From: Enterobacter sp. ENT03
Lineage (GTDB): Bacteria > Pseudomonadota > Gammaproteobacteria > Enterobacterales > Enterobacteriaceae
Assembly (NCBI RefSeq): GCF_019218745.1
Contig: NZ_JAHUXA010000014.1
Location: 46,915 to 110,914 of the forward strand
Direction: 5' to 3'
Length of the DNA: 64,000 nt
Position 1 is the first letter of the stretch. Every line of letters starts with the position of its first letter. Under the pieces are notes generated by a model. That model was not told where the DNA came from, did no database searches, and saw nothing but the letters and a program-made list of their open reading frames with translations. Below are positions 42,125-55,594 of the stretch, one piece after another. A program made the position numbers and the translations under genes.

Positions 42125-42154
42125 TGCCCGGCGGCGTAAGTTTGCCGGGTCTGC
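42125..42154. repeat. REP element after glpD
   Basis: Palindromic TGCCCGGCGGCG ... TTGCCGGGTCTGC unit of the same class as the one after pckA, placed between the glpD stop and the terminator. Confidence 0.75.
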
Positions 42155-42160
42155 AAATAA

Positions 42161-42195
42161 AAAACGGGGCCACTGAATGGCCCCGTTTGTTGTTT
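42161..42195. terminator. Bidirectional intrinsic terminator between glpD and glgP
   Basis: Strong stem ACGGGGCCA / TGGCCCCGT with a five-base loop. It is flanked by an A-run on the left and a T-rich run (TTTGTTGTTT) on the right, so it can end both the rightward glpD and the leftward glg transcripts. Confidence 0.88.
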
Positions 42196-42209
42196 ACCGA
42201 TTTACCGAT

Positions 42210-44675
<2,466 letters not shown>

Positions 44676-46109
44676 TTATTTCAACCGGTTGTACAGATCC
44701 CGGTAGGACTGCGCCGCCACCTGCCAGCTAAAATCCATACCCATCGCCTGACGTTGCACGAAACGCCACAGCGACGGACGAGACCACAACACGAAAGCAC
44801 GCCTTATCGCACGTAACAGCGACCAGGCATTGCTGTCTTCAAACACAAATCCACTGGCGACGCCGTCCGCCAGGTTTTCCAGTGAGCTGTCTGATACGGT
44901 ATCCGCCAGCCCGCCAGTACGACGTACCAGCGGCAGCGTGCCGTATTTCAGGCCATAGAGCTGAGTCAGCCCGCACGGCTCAAAGCGACTTGGCACCAGA
45001 ATCACATCAGCGCCCCCCATAATGCGGTGTGAGAAGGCTTCGTGATAGCCAATCTGCACCCCCACCTGGCCTGGATGTTCTGCCGCTGCCGCCAGGAATC
45101 CTTCCTGCAATACCGGATCGCCTGCACCTAACAGGGCCAGTTGTCCCCCCTGTTCCAGCAAGCCCGGCAGGGCTTCCAGCACCAGATCCAGCCCTTTCTG
45201 GCTGGTGAGGCGACTGACCACTGCAAACAGCGGCACTTTGTCATTCACCTTCAGACCCATCGCCACCTGAAGCTGGCGTTTGTTTTCAGCTTTCTCTTCC
45301 AGCGAGTCGCGATCATAACGCGATGCCAGAAGCAGATCGTGGTCCGGGCTCCATATTTTCTCATCAACACCGTTCAGGATGCCGGTAAGACGCCCTTCCA
45401 GTTGTCGCTGACGCAGCAGCCCTTCCATACCGCAGCCAAACTGCGGCTCGGTGATCTCGCGCGCATAGGTCGGGCTGACCGCCGTAATGTGATCGGCGTA
45501 GTACAAACCGGCCTTCAGGAACGAGATCTGACCGTTGAATTCGACACCATGAACATTAAAAAATGATGATGGCAATTCGATTTCATCCATATGCTGTGCA
45601 TAAAACATGCCTTGATAGGCCAGGTTGTGCACAGTAAACACCGATTTTGCCGGACGACCGCGCGCCGCAAGGTACGCCGGTGCCAGTCCCGCATGCCAGT
45701 CATGGGCATGAACGATGTCAGGATGCCAGAACGGATCGAGGCCACAGGCCATTTCGCAACCTACCCAACCCAGCAGCGCAAAGCGCAACACGTTATCGGT
45801 ATAGGCAAAAAGATTGGTATCGTGATACGGGCTCCCTGGGCGGTCATAAAGGTGCGGCGCATCGATCAGGTAAATCCCCACGCCGTTATAGTGACCAAAT
45901 AATAAAGTGAATGGACCGGCGAATGTGTCGCGCCGGCTCACCACTCGTGCATCGGTAATGCCCCGTCGAATATCAGGAAAAGCAGGCAAAAGGACACGTG
46001 TATCTACACCAGCGGCGATTTGCGCCGCGGGTAACGCGCCAAGAACATCTGCCAGACCGCCCGTCTTAAGCAGCGGGAACATTTCAGAACATACATGTAA
46101 AACCTGCAT
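44676..46109 (-). CDS. glgA: Glycogen synthase (ADP-glucose)
   Basis: GT5 retaining glucosyltransferase elongating alpha-1,4-glucan from ADP-glucose. 477 residues as in E. coli. The N-terminal substrate loop [13 protein letters not shown] is at residues 15-27, and the C-terminal site includes [15 protein letters not shown] and [10 protein letters not shown]. Between glgC and glgP in the same operon (88 bp after glgC). Confidence 0.98.
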   Translation of the reverse strand: MQVLHVCSEMFPLLKTGGLADVLGALPAAQIAAGVDTRVLLPAFPDIRRGITDARVVSRRDTFAGPFTLLFGHYNGVGIYLIDAPHLYDRPGSPYHDTNLFAYTDNVLRFALLGWVGCEMACGLDPFWHPDIVHAHDWHAGLAPAYLAARGRPAKSVFTVHNLAYQGMFYAQHMDEIELPSSFFNVHGVEFNGQISFLKAGLYYADHITAVSPTYAREITEPQFGCGMEGLLRQRQLEGRLTGILNGVDEKIWSPDHDLLLASRYDRDSLEEKAENKRQLQVAMGLKVNDKVPLFAVVSRLTSQKGLDLVLEALPGLLEQGGQLALLGAGDPVLQEGFLAAAAEHPGQVGVQIGYHEAFSHRIMGGADVILVPSRFEPCGLTQLYGLKYGTLPLVRRTGGLADTVSDSSLENLADGVASGFVFEDSNAWSLLRAIRRAFVLWSRPSLWRFVQRQAMGMDFSWQVAAQSYRDLYNRLK

Positions 46110-46197
46110 TCTCGCTCCTGTTAATTACCGCCGCCTGTTTGCGATTACGGTAAAACAGCGCGCGGACCCCTTCCGCGCAAGGTTATTCTTGATGCTG

Positions 46198-47481
46198 TTA
46201 GTCTTTGAGTTTACGCAGCATTTCCCGCGTGACTAACACAATGCCTTCTTCTGAACGGTAAAACCGGCGTGCGTCTTCTTCCGCGTTTTCGCCGATTACC
46301 ATGCCTTCCGGTATCTGACAGGCGCGATCGATGATGCACCGGCGCAGGCGACAGGAACGCCCTACCCATACGTCTGGTAACAGCACGGATGAGTCGATAT
46401 TACAAAATGAGTTCACCCGCACGCGGGGGAACAGGACCGATTGCACCACAACGGAGCCTGAGATGATGCAGCCGCCCGAAACCAGGGAGTTCAGCGTCAT
46501 ACCGTGACTGCCTGAACGGTCTTGCACAAATTTCGCTGGCGGCAGCGGTTCCATATGGGTACGGATCGGCCAGTTTTGATCGTACATATCCAGTTCTGGC
46601 GTGACCGAGGCCAGATCCAGGTTGGCTTTCCAGTAGGCTTCCAGCGTGCCGACGTCGCGCCAGTAGGGTTCGGCCTGCGGATCGGACTGTACGCTGGATA
46701 ACGGGAACGGGTGGGCGTAGACCATGCCCGCTTTCGTCAGCTTCGGAATGATGTCTTTACCAAAGTCATGGCTGGACGTTTCGTCCGCGTCATCTTCTTC
46801 GAGCAGCTCGTACAGATAGTCAGCATCAAAAATATAGATGCCCATACTGGCGAGCGCACGTGTCGGATCGTTAGGCATGGCGGGCGGGTTTTCCGGCTTC
46901 TCGACGAAGGCCACGACCTTTTCGTTTTCATCGACGGCCATCACGCCAAAGGCGGTGGCCTCGGCAATCGGCACCGGCAGACAGGCCACGGTGCAGCGCG
47001 CACCTTTCTCCACATGGTCAATGAGCATGCGCGAGTAATCCTGCTTGTAGATGTGATCGCCGGCGAGGATCACGACGTATTCCGCGTTATAGCGACGGAT
47101 GATGTCGAGGTTCTGCGTGACGGCGTCCGCCGTGCCGCGATACCAGTTTTCGCCGTGTACGCGCTGCTGGGCAGGCAGCAGATCGACGAACTCGTTCATC
47201 TCTTCACTAAAGAACGACCAGCCGCGCTGGATGTGCTGTACCAGGGTATGTGACTGGTACTGGGTAATGACGCCAATCCGACGGATGCCGGAATTGATGC
47301 AGTTGGACAACGCAAAGTCGATGATGCGGAACTTACCACCAAAGTGCACCGCCGGCTTCGCCCGGGTGGTGGTTAAGTCTTTCAGACGCGTACCACGCCC
47401 CCCTGCAAGGATCAGGGCAACCGATTTCAATGGGAGCTGGCGCGCTAACATTAGCGGATCGTTTTTATCTAATCTAACCAT
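46198..47481 (-). CDS. glgC: Glucose-1-phosphate adenylyltransferase (ADP-glucose pyrophosphorylase)
   Basis: Makes ADP-glucose from glucose 1-phosphate and ATP, the rate-limiting and allosterically controlled step of glycogen synthesis. The nucleotide-binding [11 protein letters not shown] is near residue 28 and the substrate site FVEKPENPP near 192. A C-terminal left-handed beta-helix follows. Start at the ATG at 47481 ([12 protein letters not shown]), giving 427 residues; E. coli has 431 and differs at the C-terminal end. The start lies 14 bp after the glgX stop. Confidence 0.97.
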   Translation of the reverse strand: MVRLDKNDPLMLARQLPLKSVALILAGGRGTRLKDLTTTRAKPAVHFGGKFRIIDFALSNCINSGIRRIGVITQYQSHTLVQHIQRGWSFFSEEMNEFVDLLPAQQRVHGENWYRGTADAVTQNLDIIRRYNAEYVVILAGDHIYKQDYSRMLIDHVEKGARCTVACLPVPIAEATAFGVMAVDENEKVVAFVEKPENPPAMPNDPTRALASMGIYIFDADYLYELLEEDDADETSSHDFGKDIIPKLTKAGMVYAHPFPLSSVQSDPQAEPYWRDVGTLEAYWKANLDLASVTPELDMYDQNWPIRTHMEPLPPAKFVQDRSGSHGMTLNSLVSGGCIISGSVVVQSVLFPRVRVNSFCNIDSSVLLPDVWVGRSCRLRRCIIDRACQIPEGMVIGENAEEDARRFYRSEEGIVLVTREMLRKLKD

Positions 47482-47495
47482 GACTAACTCCTTTT

Positions 47496-49472
47496 TTAAG
47501 ACCTTTTGAAAACGCAAACTCCGTGCGCGGGCCCATGCCAGACAGCCATTACAACCGGATTATCCTCACCGGCAAATGGGGGAACGGCGCGCCATTCCCC
47601 GTCGGGTAAAACGATTTGTGCTACGTCGTCCGTGTTGTTGAGCGTAATAACATACCGCTCCGACAGCAGGATCTGCATACGACCCGCGCTTTGCGCCCAC
47701 TCCTCAGGACGCAATGGCTGAGCATCTTTGTTCAGCCATTGCACGTTACCGTCACCTTCCTCCCACCAGGCGTTCAGGGTTAACGCCGGGATCTGCTGAC
47801 GCAAGGCAATGAGCGCCGCAGTAAAGGTGATCAGTCCGTCATTTGCCTGACGCCAGTCCAGCCACGTCAGCGCGTTATCCTGGCAATACGCATTGTTATT
47901 GCCATGCTGGCTGTGGCCCTGTTCATCACCGGCCAGCAACATAGGCGTTCCCTGAGAAAGGAGCAGCGTGGTCAGCAGGGCATGGACACTATCCCGACGC
48001 CGCTCAATCACATGTAGGGAACCACCTAATCCTTCTATACCATGGTTATTGCTATGGTTATTGTTAGTACCGTCGCGATTCTCCTCGCCGTTCGCCTCAT
48101 TGTGTTTCTGATTGAAACAAACGCAGTCACGCAGGGTAAAACCATCGTGCGCGGTGATCATATTGACCGACGCGCCAGGGGCACGGCCCGGTCGTTTGAA
48201 CACATCACTGGAGCCAGCAAACCGGCGGACAAACTCCCCAGTCGAGAGATCTTTTGCCAGCCAGAACCGGCGCGCAGCATCGCGGAAATGGTCGTTCCAC
48301 TCCGCAAACAACGGAGGGAAATTACCCACCTGATAACCACCGGCACCGATGTCCCACGGCTCGGCAATCAGCTTCACCGCACTGAGCATGGGATCGTTTT
48401 TAATGGCCTCGAACAGCGGCGCATGCGGGCTAAATCCCGGTGTGCGCCCCATGACCGGCGCCAGGTCAAAACGAAAACCATCAACATGGAAAGTTTCCAC
48501 CCAGTAACGCAGACACTGCACGGCATATTTCACGGTATCCGGCAGGCTTAAATTTAGCGTGTTGCCGCAACCCGTCCAGTTTTCATAATCACCATCGTCC
48601 CTGATCCAATAATAGCTACGGTTATCGATTCCGCGCAGGGAGAAGGTCGGGCCGTCGAGATCGATCTCGGCGCTGTGGTTAAGCACCACATCAAGGATCA
48701 CCTCGATGCCCGCCTGATGCAGCGCTTTCACCGTCTCGCAAAACTCCTCCCGCGCGCGCTCAGCATCGGCGGCATAACGGGGTTCCAGCGCAAACATCGC
48801 CAGCGGGTTATAGCCCCAGTAGTTGCTAAGGCCCATCCGTTGCAGGCGCGGCTCGCTGGCAAACTGCGCGATGGGTAACAGTTCGAGCGCCGTAATGCCG
48901 AGGCGTTTGAAGTAAGCGATCATGGCCGGATGGCTGAGCGCTTTGTAAGTCCCGCGCTCAGCTTGCGGAATATCCGGATGCAGGTAGGTCAGCCCTTTCA
49001 CATGCGCTTCGTAAATCACGCTGTTGCCCCAGGGCGTGCGCGGTGGCGCGTCGTCTTCCCAGTCAAACAGGTCTTTCACCACCACGCTTTTCAGCGCGAT
49101 GGTGGCGTTATCATGGGGATCGGGCCGCTCGTAACCGCCGTGGAATAGCGCATCGTCCACCAGTTCACCGTCAACGCGACGGGCGCAGGGGTCGATAAGC
49201 ACTTTTGCCGGGTTAAAGCGGTGGCCGTGTTCCGGCGCCCAGGGGCCGTGAACACGGTAGCCATAACGCAGGCCCGCGCGGGCGCCGGCGAGAAAACCGT
49301 GCCAGACATCGCCGCTGCGGGCTGGCAGGTCATAACGTTGCTCGTTCCCTTCATGGTCATAAACGCACAGCTCCACGCGCTCCGCATGCGCGGAAAAAAG
49401 CGCGAAGTTGACGCCGCCGTCGGCGACGTGCGCGCCGAGCGGCTCAGGCTTCCCTGCCGCGAGTATCGTCAT
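47496..49472 (-). CDS. glgX: Glycogen debranching enzyme GlgX
   Basis: GH13 isoamylase-type enzyme that hydrolyses alpha-1,6 branches of phosphorylase-limit glycogen. N-terminal CBM48-like domain ([17 protein letters not shown]), catalytic barrel with [13 protein letters not shown] (nucleophile Asp), AEPWD (Glu) and [10 protein letters not shown]. Start at the ATG at 49472 ([13 protein letters not shown]), overlapping the glgB stop by four bases; 658 residues against 657 in E. coli. The 17 codons of open frame upstream lie in glgB. Confidence 0.97.
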   Translation of the reverse strand: MTILAAGKPEPLGAHVADGGVNFALFSAHAERVELCVYDHEGNEQRYDLPARSGDVWHGFLAGARAGLRYGYRVHGPWAPEHGHRFNPAKVLIDPCARRVDGELVDDALFHGGYERPDPHDNATIALKSVVVKDLFDWEDDAPPRTPWGNSVIYEAHVKGLTYLHPDIPQAERGTYKALSHPAMIAYFKRLGITALELLPIAQFASEPRLQRMGLSNYWGYNPLAMFALEPRYAADAERAREEFCETVKALHQAGIEVILDVVLNHSAEIDLDGPTFSLRGIDNRSYYWIRDDGDYENWTGCGNTLNLSLPDTVKYAVQCLRYWVETFHVDGFRFDLAPVMGRTPGFSPHAPLFEAIKNDPMLSAVKLIAEPWDIGAGGYQVGNFPPLFAEWNDHFRDAARRFWLAKDLSTGEFVRRFAGSSDVFKRPGRAPGASVNMITAHDGFTLRDCVCFNQKHNEANGEENRDGTNNNHSNNHGIEGLGGSLHVIERRRDSVHALLTTLLLSQGTPMLLAGDEQGHSQHGNNNAYCQDNALTWLDWRQANDGLITFTAALIALRQQIPALTLNAWWEEGDGNVQWLNKDAQPLRPEEWAQSAGRMQILLSERYVITLNNTDDVAQIVLPDGEWRAVPPFAGEDNPVVMAVWHGPAHGVCVFKRS

Positions 49473-51655
49473 TCCGCCTCCCGCACCAGCCAGATCGTGG
49501 AGAGAGGAGGTAAGGTCAGGCACAGGGAGTGTGTCCGGCCATGGCTGTCAATCTGCTCGCTCTGAACCGCGCCACCGTTACCGGCATTGCTGCCGTGGTA
49601 GTGCATCGAGTCAGTATTGAGGATTTCGCGCCATTTGCCCGGCTGATTAATGCCGAAGCGATAGCCCGGACGCGGCACTGGCGTAAAGTTGCTGGCAACA
49701 ATGATTTCGTTGCCGGCTTTGTCGCGACGCACGAACACAAACACCGAATGCGCTTTGTCGTCCACCACCAGCCATTCGAAGCCATAACCATCGAAATCCA
49801 GCTCATGCAGCGCTTTATGCTCACGGTAGGTGTGGTTGAGATCGCGTACCAGTCGCTGCACGCCGTGGTGCCAGTTGTCGCCGCCTTCCAGCAGATGCCA
49901 GTCAAGGCTGGCGTCGTGGTTCCACTCACGACCCTGCGCGAATTCATTGCCCATAAACAGCAGTTTTTTGCCAGGGAAGGCCCACATCCAGCCGTAGTAG
50001 GCGCGCAGGTTGGCAAACTTCTGCCATGCGTCACCCGGCATGCGATCGAGAATGGATTTTTTACCGTGGACCACTTCATCGTGCGACAGCGGCAGCACGA
50101 AGTTTTCGGTGTAGTTGTACAGCATCCCGAACGTGAGCTTGTCGTGGTGATGCTGGCGGTAGATAGGATCAAGCTTGAAATAATCCAGCGTGTCGTGCAT
50201 CCAGCCGAGGTTCCACTTGTACCAGAAGCCCAGCCCGCCGTTCTCTGACGGTCTGGACACGCCAGGGAAATCGGTGGACTCCTCCGCCATGCTCACCGCG
50301 CCAGGCACCAGTTCGCCCAGTACGCGGTTGGTTTTGCGCAGGAACTCGATGGCTTCGAGGTTTTCGCGGCCGCCGTACTCGTTAGGGATCCACTCCCCCT
50401 CTTTGCGGCTGTAGTCGCGGTAAATCATTGAGGCCACCGCATCCACGCGCAGGGCGTCAATGCCGAAGCGCTCCACCCAGTACAGGGCGTTGCCGATCAG
50501 GTAGTTGCTGACTTCGCGACGACCGTAGTTATAAATCAGCGTGTTCCAGTCCTGGTGATAGCCTTCGCGCGGATCGCTGTGTTCATAGAGGTCCGTACCG
50601 TCAAATTCGGCCAGACCAAAGTCATCTTCCGGGAAGTGGCCCGGCACCCAGTCGAGGATCACGCTTAAGCCTGCGGCGTGCGCGGCTTTTATGAAATAGC
50701 GGAAGTCGTCTCGGGTACCAAAGCGGCGCGTCGGCGCGTAGAGGCCCGTTGGCTGATAGCCCCAGCTGCCGTCGAACGGATGCTCGTTAATCGGCAGCAG
50801 CTCCAGATGGGTAAAGCCCATCCATTTGGCGTAGGGCACCAGCTGGTCCGCCAGGTCGCGATAGCTGAGCCAGAAATTGTTATCGGTATGCCGACGCCAG
50901 GAGCCAAGATGCACTTCATAAATGGAGATCGGCGCATCGAAGTCATTGGCCCGTTTACGCTCTTCGCTCTGCACGACTTTTTCCGGCAACCCGCAGATCA
51001 CCGAGGCCGTTTCCGGGCGCATTTGCGCTTCGAAGGCATAAGGGTCGGCTTTGATGCGCAGATTGCCGTTGGCGTCGAGCAGCTCGAATTTGTACAGCTG
51101 GCCATGATGGGCGCCGGGGATAAACAGCTCCCAGATGCCGGATTCTTTGCGCAGACGCATCGGGTGGCGGCGGCCATCCCAGTAGTTGAACTGGCCAACC
51201 ACCGAGACGCGGCGGGCGTTCGGCGCCCAGACGGAGAATTTGGTGCCGGTCACGCCATCCATGGTGTCGGCGTGCGCGCCGAGCGTTTCATAGGGGCGCA
51301 GGTGGGTGCCTTCCGACAGCAACCAGACATCGAGATCCTGGATCAGCGGGCCGAAGCGATACGGGTCATCGATCAGGTTTTCCTGACCGTGCCAGACGAC
51401 GGCAAGCTGATAGCGGAAGGGATTTTTGCGACGCTGGATGATACCGGCAAAAAAACCGCGTGAATCGAGGCACTCAAGCCTGGCGAGCTTGCGACCGGTC
51501 TTGGTTTCTATCACCCACACTTCGGTGGCGTCAGGGAGCAATGCGCGGACTTCCAGTCCGGCATCGGTGTAATGCATGCCGAGTACGGAAAAAGGATCCG
51601 CAAAGTGGCCTGCAATTAGCGCGTTAATCACGTCTCTATCGACAAGACTGGACAT
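49469..51655 (-). CDS. glgB: 1,4-alpha-glucan branching enzyme
   Basis: GH13 enzyme creating alpha-1,6 branches in glycogen. 728 residues as in E. coli: N-terminal domain, CBM48 ([18 protein letters not shown]) and catalytic barrel with the nucleophile Asp in [10 protein letters not shown] and the Glu in [11 protein letters not shown]-terminal beta domain last. First gene of glgBXCAP; the leader of 236 bp upstream separates it from asd, which has its own terminator. Confidence 0.98.
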   Translation of the reverse strand: MSSLVDRDVINALIAGHFADPFSVLGMHYTDAGLEVRALLPDATEVWVIETKTGRKLARLECLDSRGFFAGIIQRRKNPFRYQLAVVWHGQENLIDDPYRFGPLIQDLDVWLLSEGTHLRPYETLGAHADTMDGVTGTKFSVWAPNARRVSVVGQFNYWDGRRHPMRLRKESGIWELFIPGAHHGQLYKFELLDANGNLRIKADPYAFEAQMRPETASVICGLPEKVVQSEERKRANDFDAPISIYEVHLGSWRRHTDNNFWLSYRDLADQLVPYAKWMGFTHLELLPINEHPFDGSWGYQPTGLYAPTRRFGTRDDFRYFIKAAHAAGLSVILDWVPGHFPEDDFGLAEFDGTDLYEHSDPREGYHQDWNTLIYNYGRREVSNYLIGNALYWVERFGIDALRVDAVASMIYRDYSRKEGEWIPNEYGGRENLEAIEFLRKTNRVLGELVPGAVSMAEESTDFPGVSRPSENGGLGFWYKWNLGWMHDTLDYFKLDPIYRQHHHDKLTFGMLYNYTENFVLPLSHDEVVHGKKSILDRMPGDAWQKFANLRAYYGWMWAFPGKKLLFMGNEFAQGREWNHDASLDWHLLEGGDNWHHGVQRLVRDLNHTYREHKALHELDFDGYGFEWLVVDDKAHSVFVFVRRDKAGNEIIVASNFTPVPRPGYRFGINQPGKWREILNTDSMHYHGSNAGNGGAVQSEQIDSHGRTHSLCLTLPPLSTIWLVREAE

Positions 51656-51847
51656 GTTTTTTCATCCTTTTATATGTGTGCCATAGCGTTCAGCCGTGAA
51701 CAAACCACGGATGGCGGCACTTTTTTGGCCTGAATGGCGCACCGGCGTTTTCGCTTTGCCGGGACTACGCCCAACATAAAGCATAGCCAACGCTGTGTTT
51801 ATCTCCTGACTTATTTAAAACATTTGCGTTAACGCCATGTTTTACGC

Positions 51848-51876
51848 AAAAAAAAGGAGGTGACACCGCACCTCCG
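51848..51876 (-). terminator. Intrinsic terminator after asd
   Basis: Read on the minus strand: perfect stem GGAGGTGCGG-type / CACCTCC followed by a run of eight Ts. It lies 16 bases after the asd stop codon, a textbook intrinsic terminator. Confidence 0.9.
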
Positions 51877-51891
51877 CTTTGAGTAAACCGT

Positions 51892-52998
51892 TTACGCCAG
51901 CTGGCGCAGCATGCGCCGTAATGGCTCGGCGGCACCCCACAGCAGCTGGTCACCGACGGTAAAGGCAGAGAGATATTCCGGCCCCATGTTGAGCTTACGC
52001 AGACGGCCCACTGGCGTCGTCAGCGTACCGGTGACGGCCGCCGGCGTCAGTTCACGCATCGTGATGTCGCGGTCGTTAGGCACCACTTTCGCCCACTCAT
52101 TATGCGCCGCCAGCAGTGCTTCAACTGTGGGGATGGACACATCTTTCTTCAGTTTAATGGTGAACGCCTGGCTGTGGCAGCGCAGCGCACCGACGCGGAC
52201 GCACAGGCCGTCGACCGGGATCACCGACGAGGTGCGCAGGATTTTATTAGTCTCTGCTTGCCCTTTCCACTCTTCGCGGCTCTGGCCGTTGTCGAGCTGT
52301 TTGTCGATCCACGGGATCAGGCTGCCCGCCAGCGGTACGCCGAAGTTGTCCACCGCCAGTTCGCCGCTGCGGCTAAGGGCCGTCACTTTGCGTTCAATAT
52401 CCAGAATGGCCGACGCCGGGTTGCTCAGTTCATCAGAGACATGGTGATGCAGCTGGCCCATTTGCGTTAACAGTTCGCGCATGTGGCGCGCACCGCCGCC
52501 GGACGCCGCCTGGTAGGTCGCCACCGACACCCACTCCACCAGATCCTCGGCAAACAGGCCGCCGAGGGACATCAGCATCAGGCTGACGGTGCAGTTGCCG
52601 CCAACGAAGGTTTTCACTCCTTCGTTCAGACCACGGGTGATCACGTCCTGGTTAACCGGATCCAGAATGATAATGGCATCGTCTTTCATACGCAGTGACG
52701 AGGCAGCATCGATCCAGTAACCCTGCCAGCCGCTTTCACGAAGCTTTGGATAGATTTCGTTGGTATAATCGCCGCCCTGGCAGGTGACAATGATGTCGAG
52801 TGCCTTCAACGCATCCAGATCGTAAGCATCCTGGAGGGTGCCAGCCGGTGTGGAACCGAATGTCGGCGCGGCCTGACCCAACTGGGACGTTGAAAAGAAA
52901 ACCGGGCGAATGGCGTCGAAGTCGCGCTCTTCTACCATGCGTTGCATGAGTACGGAGCCGACCATGCCGCGCCAGCCGATAAAACCAACATTTTTCAT
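51892..52998 (-). CDS. asd: Aspartate-semialdehyde dehydrogenase
   Basis: NADPH-dependent reduction of aspartyl phosphate to aspartate semialdehyde, the branch point to lysine/diaminopimelate, threonine and methionine. N-terminal nucleotide-binding [10 protein letters not shown], active-site Cys136 in GGNCTVSLM. The start at 52998 ([11 protein letters not shown]) gives 368 residues against 367 in E. coli. The 22 codons of open frame upstream are leader. Single gene with its own terminator, divergent from yhgN. Confidence 0.98.
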   Translation of the reverse strand: MKNVGFIGWRGMVGSVLMQRMVEERDFDAIRPVFFSTSQLGQAAPTFGSTPAGTLQDAYDLDALKALDIIVTCQGGDYTNEIYPKLRESGWQGYWIDAASSLRMKDDAIIILDPVNQDVITRGLNEGVKTFVGGNCTVSLMLMSLGGLFAEDLVEWVSVATYQAASGGGARHMRELLTQMGQLHHHVSDELSNPASAILDIERKVTALSRSGELAVDNFGVPLAGSLIPWIDKQLDNGQSREEWKGQAETNKILRTSSVIPVDGLCVRVGALRCHSQAFTIKLKKDVSIPTVEALLAAHNEWAKVVPNDRDITMRELTPAAVTGTLTTPVGRLRKLNMGPEYLSAFTVGDQLLWGAAEPLRRMLRQLA

Positions 52999-53174
52999 AG
53001 CGTATTTTTCCTGCGAAGGTGTGTGCTGTGTGTGCGAACCAGTTTCCGACTGGCGTCCCTTCACCTTACAAAATGCAGCTAAAGTCGCAAGTGAAATTAA
53101 TCAATGATAGCGACGTCATCAGAAATAGAGCTTATAGGCAAAAAATCTGGGGCGAGTATTAGGGAAAGTATTAA

Positions 53175-53768
53175 ATGAACGAAATCATCTCCGCCGCAGT
53201 GCTGTTGATCCTGATTATGGATCCCCTCGGCAACCTGCCCATTTTTATGTCGGTGCTCAAACACACGGAGCCGAAGCGCCGCCGGGCCATTATGATCCGC
53301 GAGTTGCTGATCGCCCTGCTGCTGATGCTGATTTTCCTGTTTGCCGGCGAGAAGATCCTGTCGTTCCTTAATCTGCGCGCCGAAACGGTGTCTATTTCGG
53401 GTGGCATCATTCTGTTTTTAATCGCCATCAAGATGATTTTCCCCAGCGCAACCGGCGGCAGCCACGGGCTGCCCGCGGGCGAAGAGCCGTTTATTGTACC
53501 GCTGGCGATCCCGCTGGTGGCAGGCCCGACGCTGCTCGCCACTTTGATGCTGCTCTCGCATCAGTATCCGAATCAGATGGGACATCTGGTGATCGCGCTG
53601 CTGCTCGCCTGGGGCGGTACCGTGGCGATCCTGTTGCAGTCGTCGCTGTTTCTGCGTCTGTTGGGGGATAAAGGCGTGAACGCGCTGGAGCGCCTGATGG
53701 GGCTAATCCTGGTGATGCTCGCCACCCAGATGTTCCTGGACGGCATCCGGGCGTGGATGAAAAGCTAA
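53175..53768 (+). CDS. yhgN: MarC-family integral membrane protein YhgN
   Basis: UPF0056/MarC inner-membrane protein with six hydrophobic helices and the family signatures LIMDPLGNLP and PLAIPLVAGP. 197 residues as in E. coli. Its function is unknown; earlier proposals of a role in antibiotic export have not held up for the family. In E. coli gntU follows it; here gntK follows directly on the other strand. Confidence 0.94.
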   Translation: MNEIISAAVLLILIMDPLGNLPIFMSVLKHTEPKRRRAIMIRELLIALLLMLIFLFAGEKILSFLNLRAETVSISGGIILFLIAIKMIFPSATGGSHGLPAGEEPFIVPLAIPLVAGPTLLATLMLLSHQYPNQMGHLVIALLLAWGGTVAILLQSSLFLRLLGDKGVNALERLMGLILVMLATQMFLDGIRAWMKS

Positions 53769-53771
53769 TAA

Positions 53772-53807
53772 AAAAGCCGGGTCGTGGCCTGCGCCTCACC
53801 CGGCTTC
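53772..53807. terminator. Bidirectional terminator between yhgN and gntK
   Basis: Stem AGCCGGGT / ACCCGGCT with a 15-base loop, an A-run on the left and a TTCCTGTCTTGTT stretch on the right. It lies four bases after the yhgN stop and 31 bases after the gntK stop, between convergent genes. Confidence 0.8.
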
Positions 53808-53837
53808 CTGTCTTGTTACCCGCTTTACTGCTCTGCT

Positions 53838-54359
53838 TTACTGCTTGATGACGGCAATGGTGCTGGCAACAACGCCTTCCAGCGGCTGATCGATATTCAC
53901 CACCAGCACATCCTGCTCGTCGGCACCCGGCTCTTCGAGCGCATCAAACTGCGTCACCAGCATCTGCGTTTTAAAGAAGTGGCCTTTACGTGCTTTCAGG
54001 CGGCTTTCGATCACATCGAAATCACCCTTCAGGTAAATAAAGGAGAGGTTCGGGTTGCCATCGCGCAGCAGATCGCGATAGCGCTTTTTCAGCGCGGAAC
54101 AGACGATCAGCGACACTTTATTGGTGCGCTGCATGGCGAAAGCGGCGTCATTGAGCGCCTGTAACCACGGCTTGCGGTCGTCGTCGTTCAGCGGGTCGCC
54201 TGCGGCCATCTTCGTGATGTTGCTGCGCGGATGCAGGAAGTCGCCATCAAGAAAGGCGGCCTGGATCTGGTGCGCCACTTCGCTGGCGACAGCGGATTTA
54301 CCACTGCCTGATACGCCCATCAGGACATAGACATGGTGATCAAGGTTAGTCGTGCTCAA
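53838..54359 (-). CDS. gntK: Gluconate kinase GntK (thermoresistant)
   Basis: Phosphorylates gluconate to 6-phosphogluconate for the Entner-Doudoroff or pentose phosphate pathways. Walker A GVSGSGKSA at residues 15-23 is clear, with GDFLHP as a substrate motif. The start is TTG at 54359 (decoded MSTTNLDHH), preceded by GGGAG at a good distance; 173 residues. Two overlapping GntR operators lie about 30-60 bases upstream. In E. coli gntK is cotranscribed with gntU, which is missing here. Confidence 0.96.
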   Translation of the reverse strand: MSTTNLDHHVYVLMGVSGSGKSAVASEVAHQIQAAFLDGDFLHPRSNITKMAAGDPLNDDDRKPWLQALNDAAFAMQRTNKVSLIVCSALKKRYRDLLRDGNPNLSFIYLKGDFDVIESRLKARKGHFFKTQMLVTQFDALEEPGADEQDVLVVNIDQPLEGVVASTIAVIKQ

Positions 54360-54388
54360 GGCGTCGCTCCCACTTGTACTAAGGTGAA

Positions 54389-54418
54389 TTGTTACGGGTA
54401 ACAGTTATCGGTAACATT
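54389..54418. promoter_or_regulatory. Two abutting GntR operators upstream of gntK
   Basis: TTGTTACGGGTAACAG (54389-54404) and AGTTATCGGTAACATT (54403-54418) are consecutive GntR-type palindromes sharing two bases. They lie 30 bases before the gntK start, in the likely promoter, so GntR would block transcription until gluconate is present. Confidence 0.85.
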
Positions 54419-54496
54419 TTCATGCCGGGGATGCGGAGAAGCAATATCCATTCGCGCCAGAAGTGAATAAATGTGAGCCACTTCAAATTTGTCAGA

Positions 54497-55492
54497 CTAG
54501 ATGGATCCGCCCGGCGACAGGGTGAAACCTAAATCTAACATTTTGGGCGTCACGGTTTCGCCACGGATGCGCGCCAGCAGACGTTCAGCCCCGATGCGCC
54601 CCATGCGTTCGCGCGGCGTGAGGACGCTGGCAAGACGCGGCTCCATCACCTGACCAATGTCGTGGCCGTGGAAACCCGCAATCGCCATGTCGCCGGGAAT
54701 GGTTAATCCCAGGCGCTGACACTCAAAAGCGGCACCGACGGCCAGATCGTCGTTGGTACAAAATATCCCGTCGAGCTGCGGATATTCGCGACGCGCCTGG
54801 CGCATCAGTTCAATTCCGGCAGTGTAGGAGGATGATTGCTCCACCATCACGCTGTAGGGCGTCAGACCGGCTTCACGCATGGCCTGCTCATACCCCTGCT
54901 GTTTGATAATAGTACGTTCATCCAGACGTGCGCCCAGATAGGCAACGTGGCGGTGGCCGCGGCTGATGATTTCCGCCGTCATCTGACGCGCCGCTTCCAG
55001 GTTGTCGAAACCGACGGCAATATCAAGGCACGGGGATTTACTGTCCATCAGCTCCACCACCGGAATGCCCGCCACTTCGATCATTTTTAGCGTGCGCGGG
55101 GTATGGCTGCGCTCGGTGAGGATCAGCCCGTCGATATTCCAGGAAAACATCGATTCCAGCCGCTCTTCTTCCAGTTCCGGCTTATAGCCGTAGTGCGCCA
55201 GCATAGTCTGATAGCCGTTCGCATCGGTGACGCTTTCGATTCCGCGCAACACTTCGGCAAACACCTGGTTCGTTAAGGAAGGCAGCAGCACGCCAATGGC
55301 GCGGCTGGTAGCATTGGAGAGAATATCGGGGGCGCGATTGGGAATGTAGCCCAGTTCATCAAGCGCAGCAGCGATTTTGCCTCGTAACGCGACGGAGACT
55401 TGTTCCGGGTTACGCAGGAACCGACTGACGGTCATTTTGGTCACGCCAACGCGATCTGCAACGTCCTGAAGTACGGGTCTTTTCTTTTTCAT
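54497..55492 (-). CDS. gntR: Gluconate utilisation repressor GntR (LacI family)
   Basis: Represses gntT and gntK, and in E. coli edd-eda, until gluconate binds. N-terminal LacI-type HTH (VLQDVADRVGVTKMTVSRFL) with the hinge, then a periplasmic-binding-protein-like effector domain. The start at 55492 (MKKKRPVLQDV) gives 331 residues as in E. coli; the open frame extends 19 codons upstream. Upstream of and codirectional with gntK, with the operators between them. Confidence 0.98.
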   Translation of the reverse strand: MKKKRPVLQDVADRVGVTKMTVSRFLRNPEQVSVALRGKIAAALDELGYIPNRAPDILSNATSRAIGVLLPSLTNQVFAEVLRGIESVTDANGYQTMLAHYGYKPELEEERLESMFSWNIDGLILTERSHTPRTLKMIEVAGIPVVELMDSKSPCLDIAVGFDNLEAARQMTAEIISRGHRHVAYLGARLDERTIIKQQGYEQAMREAGLTPYSVMVEQSSSYTAGIELMRQARREYPQLDGIFCTNDDLAVGAAFECQRLGLTIPGDMAIAGFHGHDIGQVMEPRLASVLTPRERMGRIGAERLLARIRGETVTPKMLDLGFTLSPGGSI

Positions 55493-55594
55493 CGTGCCTG
55501 TAAGATAAACGGGAAAACATCGCTCCAGTTTATCACGGACAGCAGACAACCTCCCCGGAGATAGAGGGAGGTTGTGTTATTTATTTAAGCGGGA

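Noticed and set aside
50678..51463. 261-codon plus-strand frame antisense to glgB
   Set aside because: Shadow of glgB, whose 728-residue frame is complete and matches the family along its length.
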